This document shows, piece after piece, positions 50,540-62,529 of a stretch of DNA of 64,000 bases (positions are counted from its first letter, which is position 1; the number at the start of each line of letters is the position of its first letter). The notes below the pieces were generated by a model, which searched no databases, was not told the origin of the DNA, and saw only the letters and a list, made by a program, of their open reading frames with translations. A program made the position numbers and the translations under genes. This DNA is from Mya arenaria (Eukaryota > Mollusca > Bivalvia > Myida > Myidae), in the NCBI RefSeq assembly GCF_026914265.1, contig NC_069125.1, positions 5,600,117-5,664,116 of the forward strand, written 5' to 3'.

Positions 50540-50970
50540 TAAGTGTTCTTCAGTTATTCATTGGAAACGGATTTTCAGCTAAAGGTCAACACCACATTGA
50601 CTTTTGACCATCTTACCTCAATATTAATATGGTTCATCTGCTGGTCATTACTAATCTACCAACCAAGTTTGAGGTATCTTGGCTTATGCGTTCAATTATT
50701 CACCAAAAACGAATTTCAGCTCAAGGTCGCGACATCCGATTTTTGACCAAATGACCCCAGAATCAATAACCAACCTGCATACATGGTCTGTAGTCTCCGT
50801 GCCAAAGCGTTCTTTAGTTTTTCATCGGAAACTGAGTTTCAGCTCGAGGTCATGAACTTGACCTTTGATCCACTAGCCTAAACATCAAGAGGGTTTCACT
50901 GCTGGTCATTCCCAACCTGCCCACCAAGGTTGAATTTCCTTGGACATAATGTTCAAAAGTTATTGACTGG
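50540..50970 (+). repeat. Old copy of the pearl-like core repeats
   Basis: Three degenerate units of about 145 bp follow the order ttcagct(a/c)aaggtc, gacttttgaccatcttacct, gttcatctgctggtcatta, caaccaagtttgaggtatct, gttcaattattcaccaaaaa. It is clearly the same family as the fresh array at 52190-52920 but decayed. The receptor-like half-sites are mostly broken. Confidence 0.75.
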
Positions 50971-51639
50971 AAACCTTGGGGACAGTCAGATTGCTATATG
51001 CCGACCTTCTGGGAATAAGAATGTGTATACTTATGCATCCACAAGATGTTATGATTAATAATATATATTTAATGGCGGTATGGAAAAGCTCACAACGTAC
51101 ATTACGATTTTGAGATAACATTCCTAAAACGAAAGAATAACAGTGAGAACTCACACATCACCTTGCGCTCAGTTTGTTGCATCAGGTCAAACTACTTCGT
51201 CCAAATTTTCGCCAAACGTAACTCACCATGACAAAACTTTAAATTACTGCACCCTTATATTACTGGACATCTTTTTTCCCTAGAACACATGAAGGTTTTT
51301 ACCATAAATTATTTATATTAATAGGTGATTTTTATACAATAGAAGTGCACTTGACCGCCAATTTTCTGTCAAAGTCAACTATTGACTTCATGAACCCACC
51401 AAGTTCTATGATCCGAAGTTACGACCTACTATTCTGTGCATTCTTATTTTTACCCGTTTTTAAACCATCTATCATTGACCTTGTACTTAAATCCAAGGAT
51501 CTTATATTTCTCAAAGACTCTTTAAATATCACAGAAAGGCTATTGACGTAGGACTGGAACAGCCCAGACAGTTAAGTGAAGAGTTCAGCGTCATATTGAC
51601 CTATAAATCAATACAAGCCTTCGTGGAAATGTTGACACC

Positions 51640-52095
51640 AGACTTTTGTACCCATTCTTCTTTGAAGGGACCTTCCAAGGGTGGACAGAGTGCTGCGCAG
51701 TGAACGCTGGACTCTTCTTGTTTGCCAGTCAAACAAGGGACATAACTCACCAATTATTAAAGCCAGAGTTATGTCCCATGCTTTTCATGTGCATATTTTA
51801 TGTTAAACAAGAGATGTTTGTCAAACATTATGCCCCCTGAGCGCCAAGTTGCCAGAAATATTTGGACAATTGAATGAAATATGCATGGACTGAAATGACA
51901 GCTGATTTGTCATTGGATGCATATGAGGCAGGTCATCTACTGGTCATACCTAATCTTCATGTCAAGTTTGATGACCATAGGTCCGGGAATTGTTGAGTTA
52001 TCACTCGGACAAGCTTTGGTCTTCCAACAGACCGACCGACATGTGCAAAGCAATTATATAACCCCTCTGCTTCGAAGGGGGGCATAATTAAACTA
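51640..52095 (+). mobile_element. Composite SINE-like and short pearl-like element
   Basis: The left part (51640-51840) has caagggacataactcaccaa and cagagttatgtcccatgct. The right part repeats one core unit (ggtcatctactggtcatacc, gtcaagtttgatgaccatag) and then the end sequence accgaccgacatgtgcaaag, ataacccctctgcttcgaag and ggggggcata, matching the end of the element at 53030. A hairpin (cccct...gaagggg) near the 3' end is as in Helitron-like elements. Confidence 0.6.
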
Positions 52096-52189
52096 GATGT
52101 TCACTGAAAACTGATACTTCAACTCATGCATTTAGTGACATATAAATTTCTACTGTCTACTATATAAGAAAATAAAATATGGACAATCA

Positions 52190-53030
52190 GAAAACCTTTT
52201 TTCAGCTTACAGTCACACTGACCTTGACCTTTGACCCACTGACCTCAAAATCAATAGGGTTCATCTGCTGGTCATGACCAATAAGCCTACCTAGTATGAG
52301 GTCCCTGGGTCAAAGCGTTCTCAAGTTATTGATCGGAAACCGTTTTTCATGTTAAGGTCACACTGACCTTGACCTTTGACCTCAAAATCAATAGGGTTCA
52401 TCTGCTGGTCATGACCAATACACCTACCAAGTATGAGGTTCCTGGGTCAAAGCGTTCTCAAGTTATTGATCGGAAACCGTTTTTCATGTAAAGGTCACAC
52501 TGACCTTGACCTTTGACCCACTGACCTCAAAATCAATAGGGTTCATCTGCTGGTCATGACCAATAAGCCTACCTAGTATGAGGTCCCTGGGTCAAAGCGT
52601 TCTCAAGTTATTGATCGGAAACCGTTTTTCATGTTAAGGTCACACTGACCTTGACCTTTGACCCACTGACCTCAAAATCAATAGGGTTCATCTGCTGGTC
52701 ATGACCAATACACCTACCAAGTATGAGGTTCCTGGGTCAAAGCGTTCTCAAGTTATTGATCGGAAACCGTTTTTCATGTAAAGGTCACACTGACCTTGAC
52801 CTTTGACCCACTGACCTCAAAATCAATAGGGTTCATCTGCTGGTGATGACCAATACACATACCAAGTATGAGGTCCCTCGGTCAAAGCGTTCTCAAGTTA
52901 TTGATCGGAAACCATTTGGTATTCCGACCGACCGACCGACCGACCGACCGACAGACAGACAGACCGACCGACCGACCGACCGACATGTGCAAAACAATAT
53001 ACCCCACTTTTTTCAAAAGGGGGCATAAAA
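52190..53030 (+). mobile_element. Pearl-like non-autonomous element with 145-bp core repeats
   Basis: Five tandem units (period 145 bp, one of 137 bp) start around 52200, 52350, 52490, 52635 and 52780, arranged as alternating types: aagcctacctagtatgaggt and acacctaccaagtatgaggt, so a 290-bp dimer is the higher unit. They are followed by a (CCGA)n tract with a CAGA interruption (52925-52983), then acatgtgcaaaacaatatac and a short hairpin-like ccc...ggggg end. This architecture (core repeats, tetranucleotide microsatellite, conserved right end) is that of bivalve 'pearl' elements, regarded as DINE/Helitron-like. Each core unit contains nuclear receptor-like sites, listed separately. Confidence 0.8.
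52355..52808 (+). promoter_or_regulatory. Four ERE-type palindromes each fused to a DR1
   Basis: AGGTCAcacTGACCT, a perfect ERE-type palindrome with 3-nt spacing, occurs at 52355-52369, 52492-52506, 52637-52651 and 52782-52796. Each is followed directly by TGACCTTTGACC, which read on the minus strand is a DR1 (GGTCA-A-AGGTCA). The sites are part of the transposon core repeat. Binding or function is not shown by the sequence. Confidence 0.6.
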
Positions 53031-54042
53031 ATGTGAACAAGTTTCATTTTAAATAATCTTGAAAGATTTTAGAGTTATCATCATGGTTCAAGTTTTTTTT
53101 CACAATGATGACGCGAACGACAACAAGGCTGTGATAAAACCTGTACCTACATTTTATTTTCTTCCAAAATCATAGATGCTTATAAAACTGAAGCATTAAC
53201 TGTTTCATAATTTTATTTCATAAATGGTATACACTAATCTTTAAGATGAAAACACCATGATAAATTACCACTCATTACAAAAACATAAATGAACATACAC
53301 ACAGTATAAAAGCAAATGATATAATGTACATGGATAAAAATGATTTATGGATAATGAGATTTCGTTTGTAACAAAAAAGATACAAATAAACAACCATGTT
53401 AACCGATAATTTAATTATGCATAATATCTTACACCCACATCTTTTGTCCATCTTTTCATTTACAAGAATGTTCTTTGATCAATGTGTATTCATGTACGAT
53501 AAATAAAAATTATTTACAAAGGGTGGGTTATATATTTATATATATACAAAAATGAAAATTCTTTGCACACATTTCAATATTCTGTGAATATTAACAAGGA
53601 TACATCCTTTCCAACATAAGTTCATATCAAGCAGTTGGATTTCATTATTTCATTAACATTTTGGTTTAGAATACTTAAAGCAACAATACAATAACCTGGT
53701 GAAACCAGTTGTAAATACAATGTTAGGTTGACACTGAAGCACTTTGTTCCAAATAACCAAATAAGACCACAACATAGATGTAGCTGCCATGTTGTAAGAA
53801 GCACTTTCATCATTATTTCAGAACAAATGCTCTTTAACAATTAACAATTTTGAATTGTTAAGGTGGCAGGAAAGACCAATAAAACATGTTAAGTTAACTT
53901 CACAAATTACAAGTGCATCTTGTGGTCATTGTGGTTAAACTGTATGTTCAAGTCTTATAAGAGTATATCTAAGTTCAACTTTTAACAAAAGTCTGTACTG
54001 ATAAAAATTATTCAATATCCTTCAACCATCGAACATGATAAT
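53031..54042 (-). other. CHTOP 3' flank / probable 3'UTR
   Basis: No ORF of note. Minus-strand AATAAA signals are at about 53209-53216 and 53151-53157, which would give an 0.8-0.9-kb 3'UTR. A fragment of the caacgacaacaaggctgtg dispersed repeat lies at 53103-53145. Confidence 0.5.
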
Positions 54043-57000
54043 TCAAGAATTGGCTTCGGCCATATATTGATCCAAGTCCATATCAAGGTGATTCTTCGTT
54101 TTGGACATGTACTCTTCTAATTGGTTATCCAGTTGTTCCCGAGAGGCTTGTCCCCCTCCCCTGGCACCACGCCCCCTTCCTCCTCTGCCCCGTCCCATTC
54201 CACGCCCACCTCCACGCTGGCCACGCCCAAATCCTCCACGATCACCGCCTCCTCTGGTTCCCCCACGACCTCTGCCTCCACGGCTGCAAAGTAAGTGACA
54301 ACATTAAAATGGAGTCATATAGCTCACTATGAAGTTGACCCATATTGTTTCTCACTTAACAGACTGTTAATTGTATAATGTGATCTTTAGATAAAAAGTA
54401 GCCCAGTTTTGCAGGATACTCCTTTATCACTGATACAAATGAAATATGGATTTAGAAATTACAACATGTTCCAAAACTGCTCAAAGCCCCAGATTCAGGT
54501 GTAATAAATCCACTATTACTAAGCACAACTGAACAAGTGAAAATTATCATTACAATACAAGAACATGAATGAACATAATATAATAATTACAATGTATATG
54601 CAACTAATCTAATTTTCAACAAAAAAACAAAAAATAAAACAAAAACATGACACCCACACAACTGTTTTAGTCCTATGGGGAGAAAAAATAAATGGTATTA
54701 TGAGCATATAATTGAATAATTTAAAACCACTAAAAGCATATTTTTTAAAGCAAATCAAATTTAAGGGCTACAAGCAAATAAGTTACAAATATAACTCAGA
54801 AAACACAAAATCTACAACAGTTTCATAAAAGAATCAAACACATCTAATGAGCCAAATAAATATGTAAAAAATAATACAATTCAGTGATTTACACAAGTGC
54901 AGTGCTGAAGCCACATATAGGTAAAAATGGTTAATGATAATCTGTCCATTACAGAGACGATTACACATCCAAGATCCCAATTCTTAGAATTTAGTTTCAA
55001 GAACGAGGGTTTCATGACCAGTGCAAGGTTGTGGGGATGAGATCTCGTCTGTTGAAATTGCTTTCAAGCCGTTTTATATCCACTAGAATGTGCATGTACT
55101 GTTACTATTTTTAATCCAAATGTCCGGCCAAAAACAAAAATTACAAAAACAACCAGGACAGTCTGATATTGGAAGCTCTCTATCCTGATTTCATGATTAA
55201 ACCTGAATTAAATCATCCCTTCTTTAAACTGAATCTTATCTTGCCTTTTACTAAGTCCAACACCTGATTTACTGGTCAATAAACAAAAAAGACAGAAAGC
55301 AAGAAGCATTAATTAGACGTTTTCATGGAGAAGTTTGAAGATGTACTAAGAACAAAAAAAAAAAAAGATTCTGGGTAACCAGTGGTCGAAATTAACACAA
55401 GCCCTGCACTGGTTGAACGTCTAACGAGCCTGCTTGTTTAAAATAAACACCTTATAAGTGTTTCACCCTCATCTTGAACTTGAAGAAGGGTTTAAGCTAA
55501 AGAGTTATGGAAGTCTCTAACGATGTTTCTGGCAGCAATATTGTGTACTCGGATTAGCAGCCTCAAAACACAAAATTGGCAAGCTTGATATACAGAAAGA
55601 TTTGTGAGTTGTTTTTTTTCACAATTACAAATACATTTCAGCCTCTCTTCAGTTTCAACCGGTCCACCAAAGGTATTATCCCCAGAGTTATAGACATGTT
55701 GTTTGATAATAAGCAAGCCATTTGTCAAAATAAGCCCCTCACTGGTAAAATGTTTGCAAAATTGATTTTCAACATAACCGGGGCTCAAATTTAGCAAGTT
55801 AATATTTAAGATACTTGCAAAATTTTGTGAGTGCAAAATACTGGGGGGAAAAGGGAATTTCAATTTCTCTTGTTAGGTTTTGTTTTCCTTCTTTATTTCC
55901 CTTAAACACACATATAATGAGGTCTTCATATCCTCAGTTTTTCATTACTTTATTTTTTGTTGGTTTCTTTAAAAAAAATCTAAAACAACTGCAGGTTGAA
56001 CCATGAATAAAAATTGTGAATCTCGAGACTTTTTTTGGACCTGAAATTCCTAGCACTCACAAATTGGAGCCCCGATATCAGGTCTAAATTCAATTTTCAA
56101 AGCCAAAAAGAAAAGCAAGGATTCAGGGCAGTTGCTTAAAAATGAAACTCTGATTGTTGCAAGCACACAGCAATTGCTACATGCTCTTACAATGTTCGGT
56201 TGTCTCCCTGACGAGAAAAGCCACCACGACCTCTAGGCCGGTAGTCATCAATCCATCTACAGAGATATAAACCAAGCAGTGTAATAATCTGTTTTGATGT
56301 TTATTCATTCCAAGCTGTGTAGTATTCTGTGCAGAAAAATAAACCAATATGTGTAGCATTTGTACTCAGATTAATTCCCAGCGGTGTAATATTCTGTTCT
56401 GAGATATAAACCAAGCTGTGTTGCATTTGTACTGAGATAAATTCTCAGCTGTGTAGCATTCTGTACAGAAATATAGATCCAGCTGTGTAGTGTTCTTTAC
56501 AGAGATAAAAATCAAGCTTTGTTTTATTCTTTACAGAAATATAAACTTAGCTGTGTAGCATTCTGCCCAGAGATATACACCCAGCTGGGAGTATAATTCT
56601 GTAGCATTTTATCAACAGAGCTTGCTGTACAGAAACCGTTATTTCCTTACACAGTTAAACACTGCTTTATATAAAGCCGTATATGAATTCATCTGATTGT
56701 ATATTTTTAAGTATATTCACAAAAATGTTGTTGCCTCATAAATCCCTTTTTGTTATTTTACAAAGCAGACATCTTAACTTATAATCAGAATCCAAGTTTC
56801 TCGAAAATTACCAAGTATATATTTATACTCAATGGAGTTCTCTATTTAATTGCTGTTAACATTGATAGGAACAAATTTTTAATGTTATAATTTGATTTAT
56901 TACCTATTTCTAAATATTTTCTAAACAACATTTTTGTGAATGATTTCAATCAAGTCCTTCAATATTCAAGATCTTACACAATGCAACACACACACCATTG

Positions 57001-60000
57001 CTAGCATGTAATATGGTAAAATGAGATAAGTAAATTATTGAGTTATTACTTTTAATAGTACTTTTGCTAAGGCCTAAAAAAAAATACATTTGGTTCGGGT
57101 TACCCGACCCTACCTACGGAATAGGCGCCGACCCTAACGTTTTTATAGTCAGTTTGAAAAAAAAATGAAAAACTAAAAAAAAAAAAAAAAAAAGTTTTTC
57201 TTTTTTTTTTTTTGCTTTTCAATATGTAGTTTTAAACCTTAATTGCTTATATAGAAGATAACTTTAACACCATTCTCCAATGATGAAAATGACATTCTTA
57301 TATAAAGCCTAATAAAAAAAAAAAATAAAAAAAAAAGCCTACCTACCCTACCTATTTTTGAAAAGGATGTAACCCTAACCAAACAATTTTTTTTTTAGGC
57401 CTAACCTGGGTCCAGGATCCAATTTCTCGAAAAAAGTCCATAATAACAGTATAAAGCTGAGAATGTTTTCTGTTATTCTATAGTGTCATATTCTGCTTTG
57501 AACGAGTTTTGAGACTTTAATAAAATTATGAAAAACGGCTATGAATATAAAATGATACACCTATGTGTGTTCTCTTTGGAGAAATTGGACCAGATTTTTA
57601 AGCAATATTCAGGTAAAAACAAAAACTCAAGGTAAAAAAAACTTGCATATTCATGCTATTGTGGATGGTATTTTTAGGTCCATATCACATCGGAGTCCAG
57701 TCTTTACTGCTTTGACCATGAACAAAGATTAATCCATTCATTTTCTTTCAAAACCAAAAAAAAAATCCTGATTAAAAACATCAGGAATCCTTGAACATAG
57801 ATTTATGTAGTCAAATATTAAATACCAGCCACAAATCTAAAATTGGGCAATCAGCCCTTGCAGGTGAAGGCTTACCTTGGAGAAAATCCCCCACGACCGC
57901 GGCCTCCGAACCCCTGCCCTCTCATACCACCTCGACTATCTGCAAGAATAAACACAATTCATACAATTTCAAAATTATAATGTATTTTTTGAAGCATTAT
58001 GACACCATATTATAACTTGATAAGAATTTAAATTTATTCTGTAAAAAGAATTCCATTTCTTGTTTCTAAGGTCAATCAAACTCAAGTGCACTTTAAGAAA
58101 ATGCATATTATTGCATCACTACAAGTGTGAACTGAACCAGTCCCAAAAATAACACTCTTGTAATTGTCTAACTACTAAGCATACAAACATACACATTTCT
58201 ACTATAAGGGCTTTCATTTGACCATCTGAGTGTCGAGTCTTTTGCCTCAAAGAACATATCTGTTCACACACTATTGCTTAGTAAATTCCTTAAAATTGAC
58301 ATTTTAAAATCATAGACTGACTTTAGGCTAGTGAAAGCCCTGTTTAAACCTTCACCAGACTTACTAAAGAAGACATTACCACTCGTAACATATCCATTCG
58401 ACTGGCCCCGCCCCCTGTACCCTCCTCTTCGTCCGCCTCGACCACGCCCCCTGTACGCCTGCTGGCCGAGCGTCAATCGAGCTTTAACATTGGAAGGGCC
58501 TAAACGCTGCTTCAATGTCTTCTGAAAGCAGTTATTGGTACAGGTATTTGTGTATTTAACATACATGAAGCATAGACATTGGTCAACTTGATTCAGTAAA
58601 TGGAATATATGAATATTGAGAACAATATTGATCCGGATAAAAATTTAGTATCAAATGTTTGAAAATATATGGAAATGAGAAAATGAAACACAAGCACCAG
58701 ATTCTTAATAAATTATATTGATTTATCTTTCAAGTATAAGTTTGCCTAATTTCTGAGCCCTGCAATTCATCATGATCCTTTATTCATATATATATTTTAA
58801 AGAACTTGATGTATGAGAATCAACTCTAGATGTCTCTTGATAGTAAAGCCAATAAAAGAATAACTAGAATACCACAAATTGAATATGTCACCTACTTGAA
58901 GCCCATGTTTGGAATTATATGAAGAGTTCAATTTTTGAGCCATAATTCAGGAGTTATTACTGTGATCATAATAATGGATATTACTGACTGCTGTTTGAAC
59001 TAGGTCAAGATATCATGCAATGAACATTTTCAGAAATCTGAGTCAAGATTGGACAAAAAACGCTTAAGTTAGAAAGCACATATAGAATTGTTGACAGTGC
59101 TGACATTTCTATGCATCTACCCTCCCATGCAGGCGACATATAAATCAGATTAAGAATTTAAAGTACATGTACCTGTTGGAACTCCACTTGTTGCTGTGGA
59201 TGTTTGGGACCACCCCTCTGTCCGAGAGCGGCCTGCACGGCTGGTCTGTTTGCCATCTGTTGGGCAAGTCTTCGATTCTGTTGTGTTGAATGCTGGGATG
59301 CCGCCATCTGGGCGCGTACTTCCTGTGGTGATGGTGGTGGCGGCCGCATCTTCTGAATCTGGGTGAATCTTCACAGAAAAATGGAAAATTGGCTGTTGGC
59401 AGCATGGCTCACAACTTTTTTTTTCAACATTGCCATTTAATCATGTGACATTCATATTGCCTCCCTACTTCTACAACCCTTCCTCTTTCCATCCAAAGCT
59501 CCTAGGAGCATAAAAGGTTCGAAAGAACCAATCAATTGCAGGGGTTGGGATTATTGCATGCACAACTTCTTGTGTGCAATACTAAATCTTATTCAGACTT
59601 CATTCCATTGGAGTACAAAACATGTCATGCCACTTTTTATCAGCAACAAATGTTACGATAATATTTGGAAAAGGGAGCACTTTAAAAATACATGCATTGA
59701 AAAAGATCTCTTTAATGAATTTAGAAGCAGCACACGGAAAATTAACTTTATGGTTAGATAAAATTTAATGTTTTCATATATCACCATGCAACAAAGTTAA
59801 TGCGACCAACAGTTAACTCATTATTTTATAGACACTGATGAAACAATTTTATCATTCATTTCAGGGGAAAGCATCCGAGACTTGTGCTTTTAAGTATGTT
59901 AAACATGTCAATATGTTATTTAGTTAACCCAATACTTTGCCGACCAAAAAAGTAAAGCTTTTCTTAAATAATCTATAATATTTACAATTGGTAGACTTGA

Positions 60001-60871
60001 GTCTGCTCAATGGTCGTTGATAAAGCTGCTACAAGATTATCGCTGAGCTTGCTGACTATATGGACACAAGACAAAGATGACAGATGTCGTGCCTGTGACT
60101 CTTACCACTGACCTTCACCCCTAAAGGTCAAAAGACAGCAGGTCACAAGGTCACGACTAAATGGAAAAAAGTGATAATTAAGTGATGGAAAACAAATGAC
60201 TCTTACCACTGTGTTAGATGAACCAGAGTTCAATCAAGTTACAGCTGGTCATTTATTACCATACATGTAAGAAATGTGTACGAGAAAAAAATTAGTTGGG
60301 TGTCTGTTTTAAAGCAAAGTGTGTATAGAGTTATACATTTTTACTTGAGTTTGTCATAGTGAGAAAAGAAGTGTAAAAAAAGAGAGAGTGGAAAATGCTC
60401 CTTTCTGGCTACTTTGCAGGGCAGCTTAAGTACTGCACCTTGCTGGCATGACAAGTTGGAATAAGGCATTGTTGTGAGCGCCTTTACATATGCTTTTTTT
60501 CATCTCGACTCTGTACACCACAGAAAAAGCTATGCATATTTATCATCATGTGATTCCCCCATACACATGTATTAAGGCATCATGCTTTAAAATGGTCCAA
60601 CTATGGTAGAAATATGAAAAGCTGGTTTTCTGTGTTGGACACAAATTAATGACTGAAGCTTTCAGCATTTTTTGTAACATTTTGTAGTGCAACATTGGAT
60701 GATATTCTGAACTACGTCAGACGGATGGTATATCAGTTTTTTGCATCTCAATGCATGAATACACAAACGTCCAATCAGCCGAGGAAACGCTGTTGATCTA
60801 GATCCTCACCTATCACTTAGGGTGACTTTAGTTGTGCTCTTCAGCACTATCTTTGCTGGGACTGATGTCAT
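54043..60871 (-). CDS. CHTOP: CHTOP, chromatin target of PRMT1
   Basis: Six coding exons: 60810-60871, 59173-59368, 58380-58521, 57876-57939, 56191-56256 and 54043-54283 (771 nt, 256 residues; human 248), all GT/AG and in phase. CHTOP is an RNA-binding subunit of the TREX mRNA export complex, in the nucleus, methylated on arginines by PRMT1. Landmarks: [19 protein letters not shown] at the N-terminus (UIF/UAP56-interaction-like segment), [32 protein letters not shown], a long RG/RGG-rich middle (residues about 117-230) made by exons 4-7, and the C-terminal motif [20 protein letters not shown] followed by [10 protein letters not shown]. The start codon lies right behind an acceptor (tttttag|ATG), so the 5'UTR is on an upstream exon. 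The RGG blocks are split over four exons, which could allow in-frame isoforms. Confidence 0.95.
55040..55260. repeat. Dispersed repeat shared with 26370-26600
   Basis: See the HIP1 intronic copy: common blocks ctgttgaaattgctttcaag, atgtcc and tctgatattggaagctctct then atcctgatttcatgatta. Same orientation in both genes' introns. Confidence 0.55.
55780..56075. repeat. Fold-back repeat in CHTOP last intron
   Basis: Left arm: ggggctcaaattt (about 55784) and tttgtgagtgcaaa (55826). Right arm: tagcactcacaaattggagccccgatat (56051-56078), complementary to both. The middle is AT-rich. Possibly a small non-autonomous element. Confidence 0.55.
56256..56620 (-). repeat. Degenerate array containing copies of the CHTOP exon 6 acceptor
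   Basis: Eight to ten diverged units of about 37-42 bp read ctgtacagagatataaacc and aagctgtgtagcattctgta on the plus strand. The first unit is the real 3' splice-site region of exon 6 (ctacagagatataaaccaag). On the minus strand each unit gives a pyrimidine-rich tttatatctctgt(a)cag-like sequence, that is, a row of possible acceptors upstream of the true one. Confidence 0.75.
57071..57401. mobile_element. MITE with GGCCTAAAA termini, copy 2
   Basis: A 331-bp element with matching ends ggcctaaaaaaa and tttttttaggcc, flanked by TAA on both sides (possible target duplication). The core is near-identical to the copy at 15311-15638 (gttcgggttacccgacccta, cggaataggcgccgacccta). Lies in the CHTOP intron between exons 5 and 6. 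Confidence 0.85.
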
Positions 60872-61373
60872 CTAAAAATGTAAAATACACAAGTTTAATG
60901 TTTAAAATTGACATTAAAAGCTACTCTATACACTCAATGACATGCATTATATCGTGATATATATACGGAGAGAGAAATGCAGACTTAATATTTAAAAACA
61001 TTAAATAATACATATGTAACTTGAAAAGTAAGCACTAAAACACTAACATGTAAATACTCGTTATACATTGGAAGTTCCAAAAGTTTTCGTACTCGACCAA
61101 ATCTACTAAGAAATACAACATATTACAACTTTATCGTTCATCATAACTATTCCAAAAATTATGAGCTAACAAAATACCTCTATAAAAACGTTTTCAGTGA
61201 AAGTCAAAATGGAAATGTTTTTTTTTCAGATCTTTGACCAAGTCTTGACAAGTAATCTTGTTACATCAAATACGTATGTACCTATTTCGTAGATAATTTA
61301 ATAGGCCTTTAAAATAAAACAAAAATTCTTAAACTTTACTAAAATTTCACGTTAATAAATGCAAAATACATAC

Positions 61374-61490
61374 TTTTGCGGATGTTTGTCGATTTCTTTA
61401 TTGACTATATTTGTTTTCTATTTTGGGTCTTTGACAGCTGTTTCCGGAAATGACGTATGTAGCTTGGTAGGAACATTATTTCACGAACAC
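61374..61490 (-). promoter_or_regulatory. Candidate CHTOP 5'UTR exon and promoter
   Basis: CHTOP needs an upstream non-coding exon, and a GTATGT donor on the minus strand ends one at 61374. Around 61440-61460 the plus strand reads ttccggaaatgacgta, a palindromic ETS-like CCGGAA site next to a CRE-like TGACGTA, as is common at housekeeping promoters. Position and motifs fit; transcription start is not shown. Confidence 0.4.
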
Positions 61491-62109
61491 TCGCGACTGG
61501 GCGAAAAAAAAACACTACCGCAATTATTTGGACCAGATTCGTACATTTCTTTTTTTCGGAGAACTTTATCATCCTTTATACAATCTTAAGTGATTTTAGA
61601 GTGACACTTTTTCAAAAATTAGATTAAACCCATAGTTTTCCCCCTCATTTTATAACTTTAATTGATACAGTAATACTATGAGAAAAAATAACTTAAAATT
61701 CCTATTTCTGACATACTAGTATCCATAAAACTGTGACATTCTATTAAATAGTGTATGTGATAGGACTGTTTGTTATCTTCTCCATCCAGAACATAAATTA
61801 AAAGGTCAAGTTCAAGAAAATAAGTACAAATTATAGAAACATCTGAAACCTGCAACACTTATTACACAAAATTTCCCTGGCGATACCTAAAATCAAGACG
61901 TCAAGACAGCACTGCAATCTAACCAGTGAAGCAAATGGGTCGATTGTATTATGTCAATACAGGCAAAGCTCGTCAGCAAGTTTAAATTCGTCTTCACGTT
62001 ATCTAACGTCACTATGACTCACTTCCAAGTTAAGCAGCAAATATCGCCCCTACATATAAGTACAAAGTGCATCGAGAAACTCCTTTCAACTTTAAACACT
62101 ACCTAAGGG
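61491..62109. other. Intergenic
   Basis: No gene seen. The part from about 61940 may belong to the LINE relic that follows, but I could not align it. Confidence 0.4.
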
Positions 62110-62420
62110 ACTGAACCATACAAAATCTCAAATATCGTCCTCAAGATCTGCTTTCAACTCGCCCCGGATTACCGAGACATATCTTCAATGGATACTGGAA
62201 AATTACCATCTGACCGGCGGAGTGTCTCACCAGTGTTTAAGAAAGTCGACTCCGACCCAGCCAAAAACTACCGACCCGTTTCTCAAGCCCATATCTCATG
62301 TTATCTACTTTAATATATTACCGGCAAACATATACTAGATCATAGTGAACGTAACACAATTCCAACTCTACTTTATAACGGCCGTCGATCCGACTGTTAC
62401 AATCACAATTATACTACTCT
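62110..62420 (+). mobile_element. Non-LTR retrotransposon reverse transcriptase relic
   Basis: One frame reads NIVLKICFQLAPDYRDISS, DTGKLPSDRRSVSPVFKK, DPAKNYRPVS, which matches the order 'LK..A..LAP....I...S...G..P..W..A.V.PIFKK.......NYRPVS' at the start of the reverse transcriptase domain of CR1/jockey/L2-type LINEs. A second piece in a shifted frame (LDHSERNTIPTLLYNGRR) follows as in 'LL.HL..N.IL...QHGFR'. The catalytic FADD region is absent and the frame is broken: a short, dead 5'-truncated fragment. Confidence 0.75.
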
Positions 62421-62529
62421 AAATGTAGATATAAATGTTCAGAAAATATTCTTGAAGAAGAAAGGAAAAGTATTTTTCAAACATAGTGGTCAATTGGAGA
62501 ATATGTGAATCAGAGAAGTTTATTTGCAG

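Noticed and set aside
19521..53030. CRISPR-like arrays (38-bp, 32-bp and 54-bp repeats)
   Set aside because: Units are directly contiguous with no unique spacers and lie in a eukaryotic intron or intergenic DNA.
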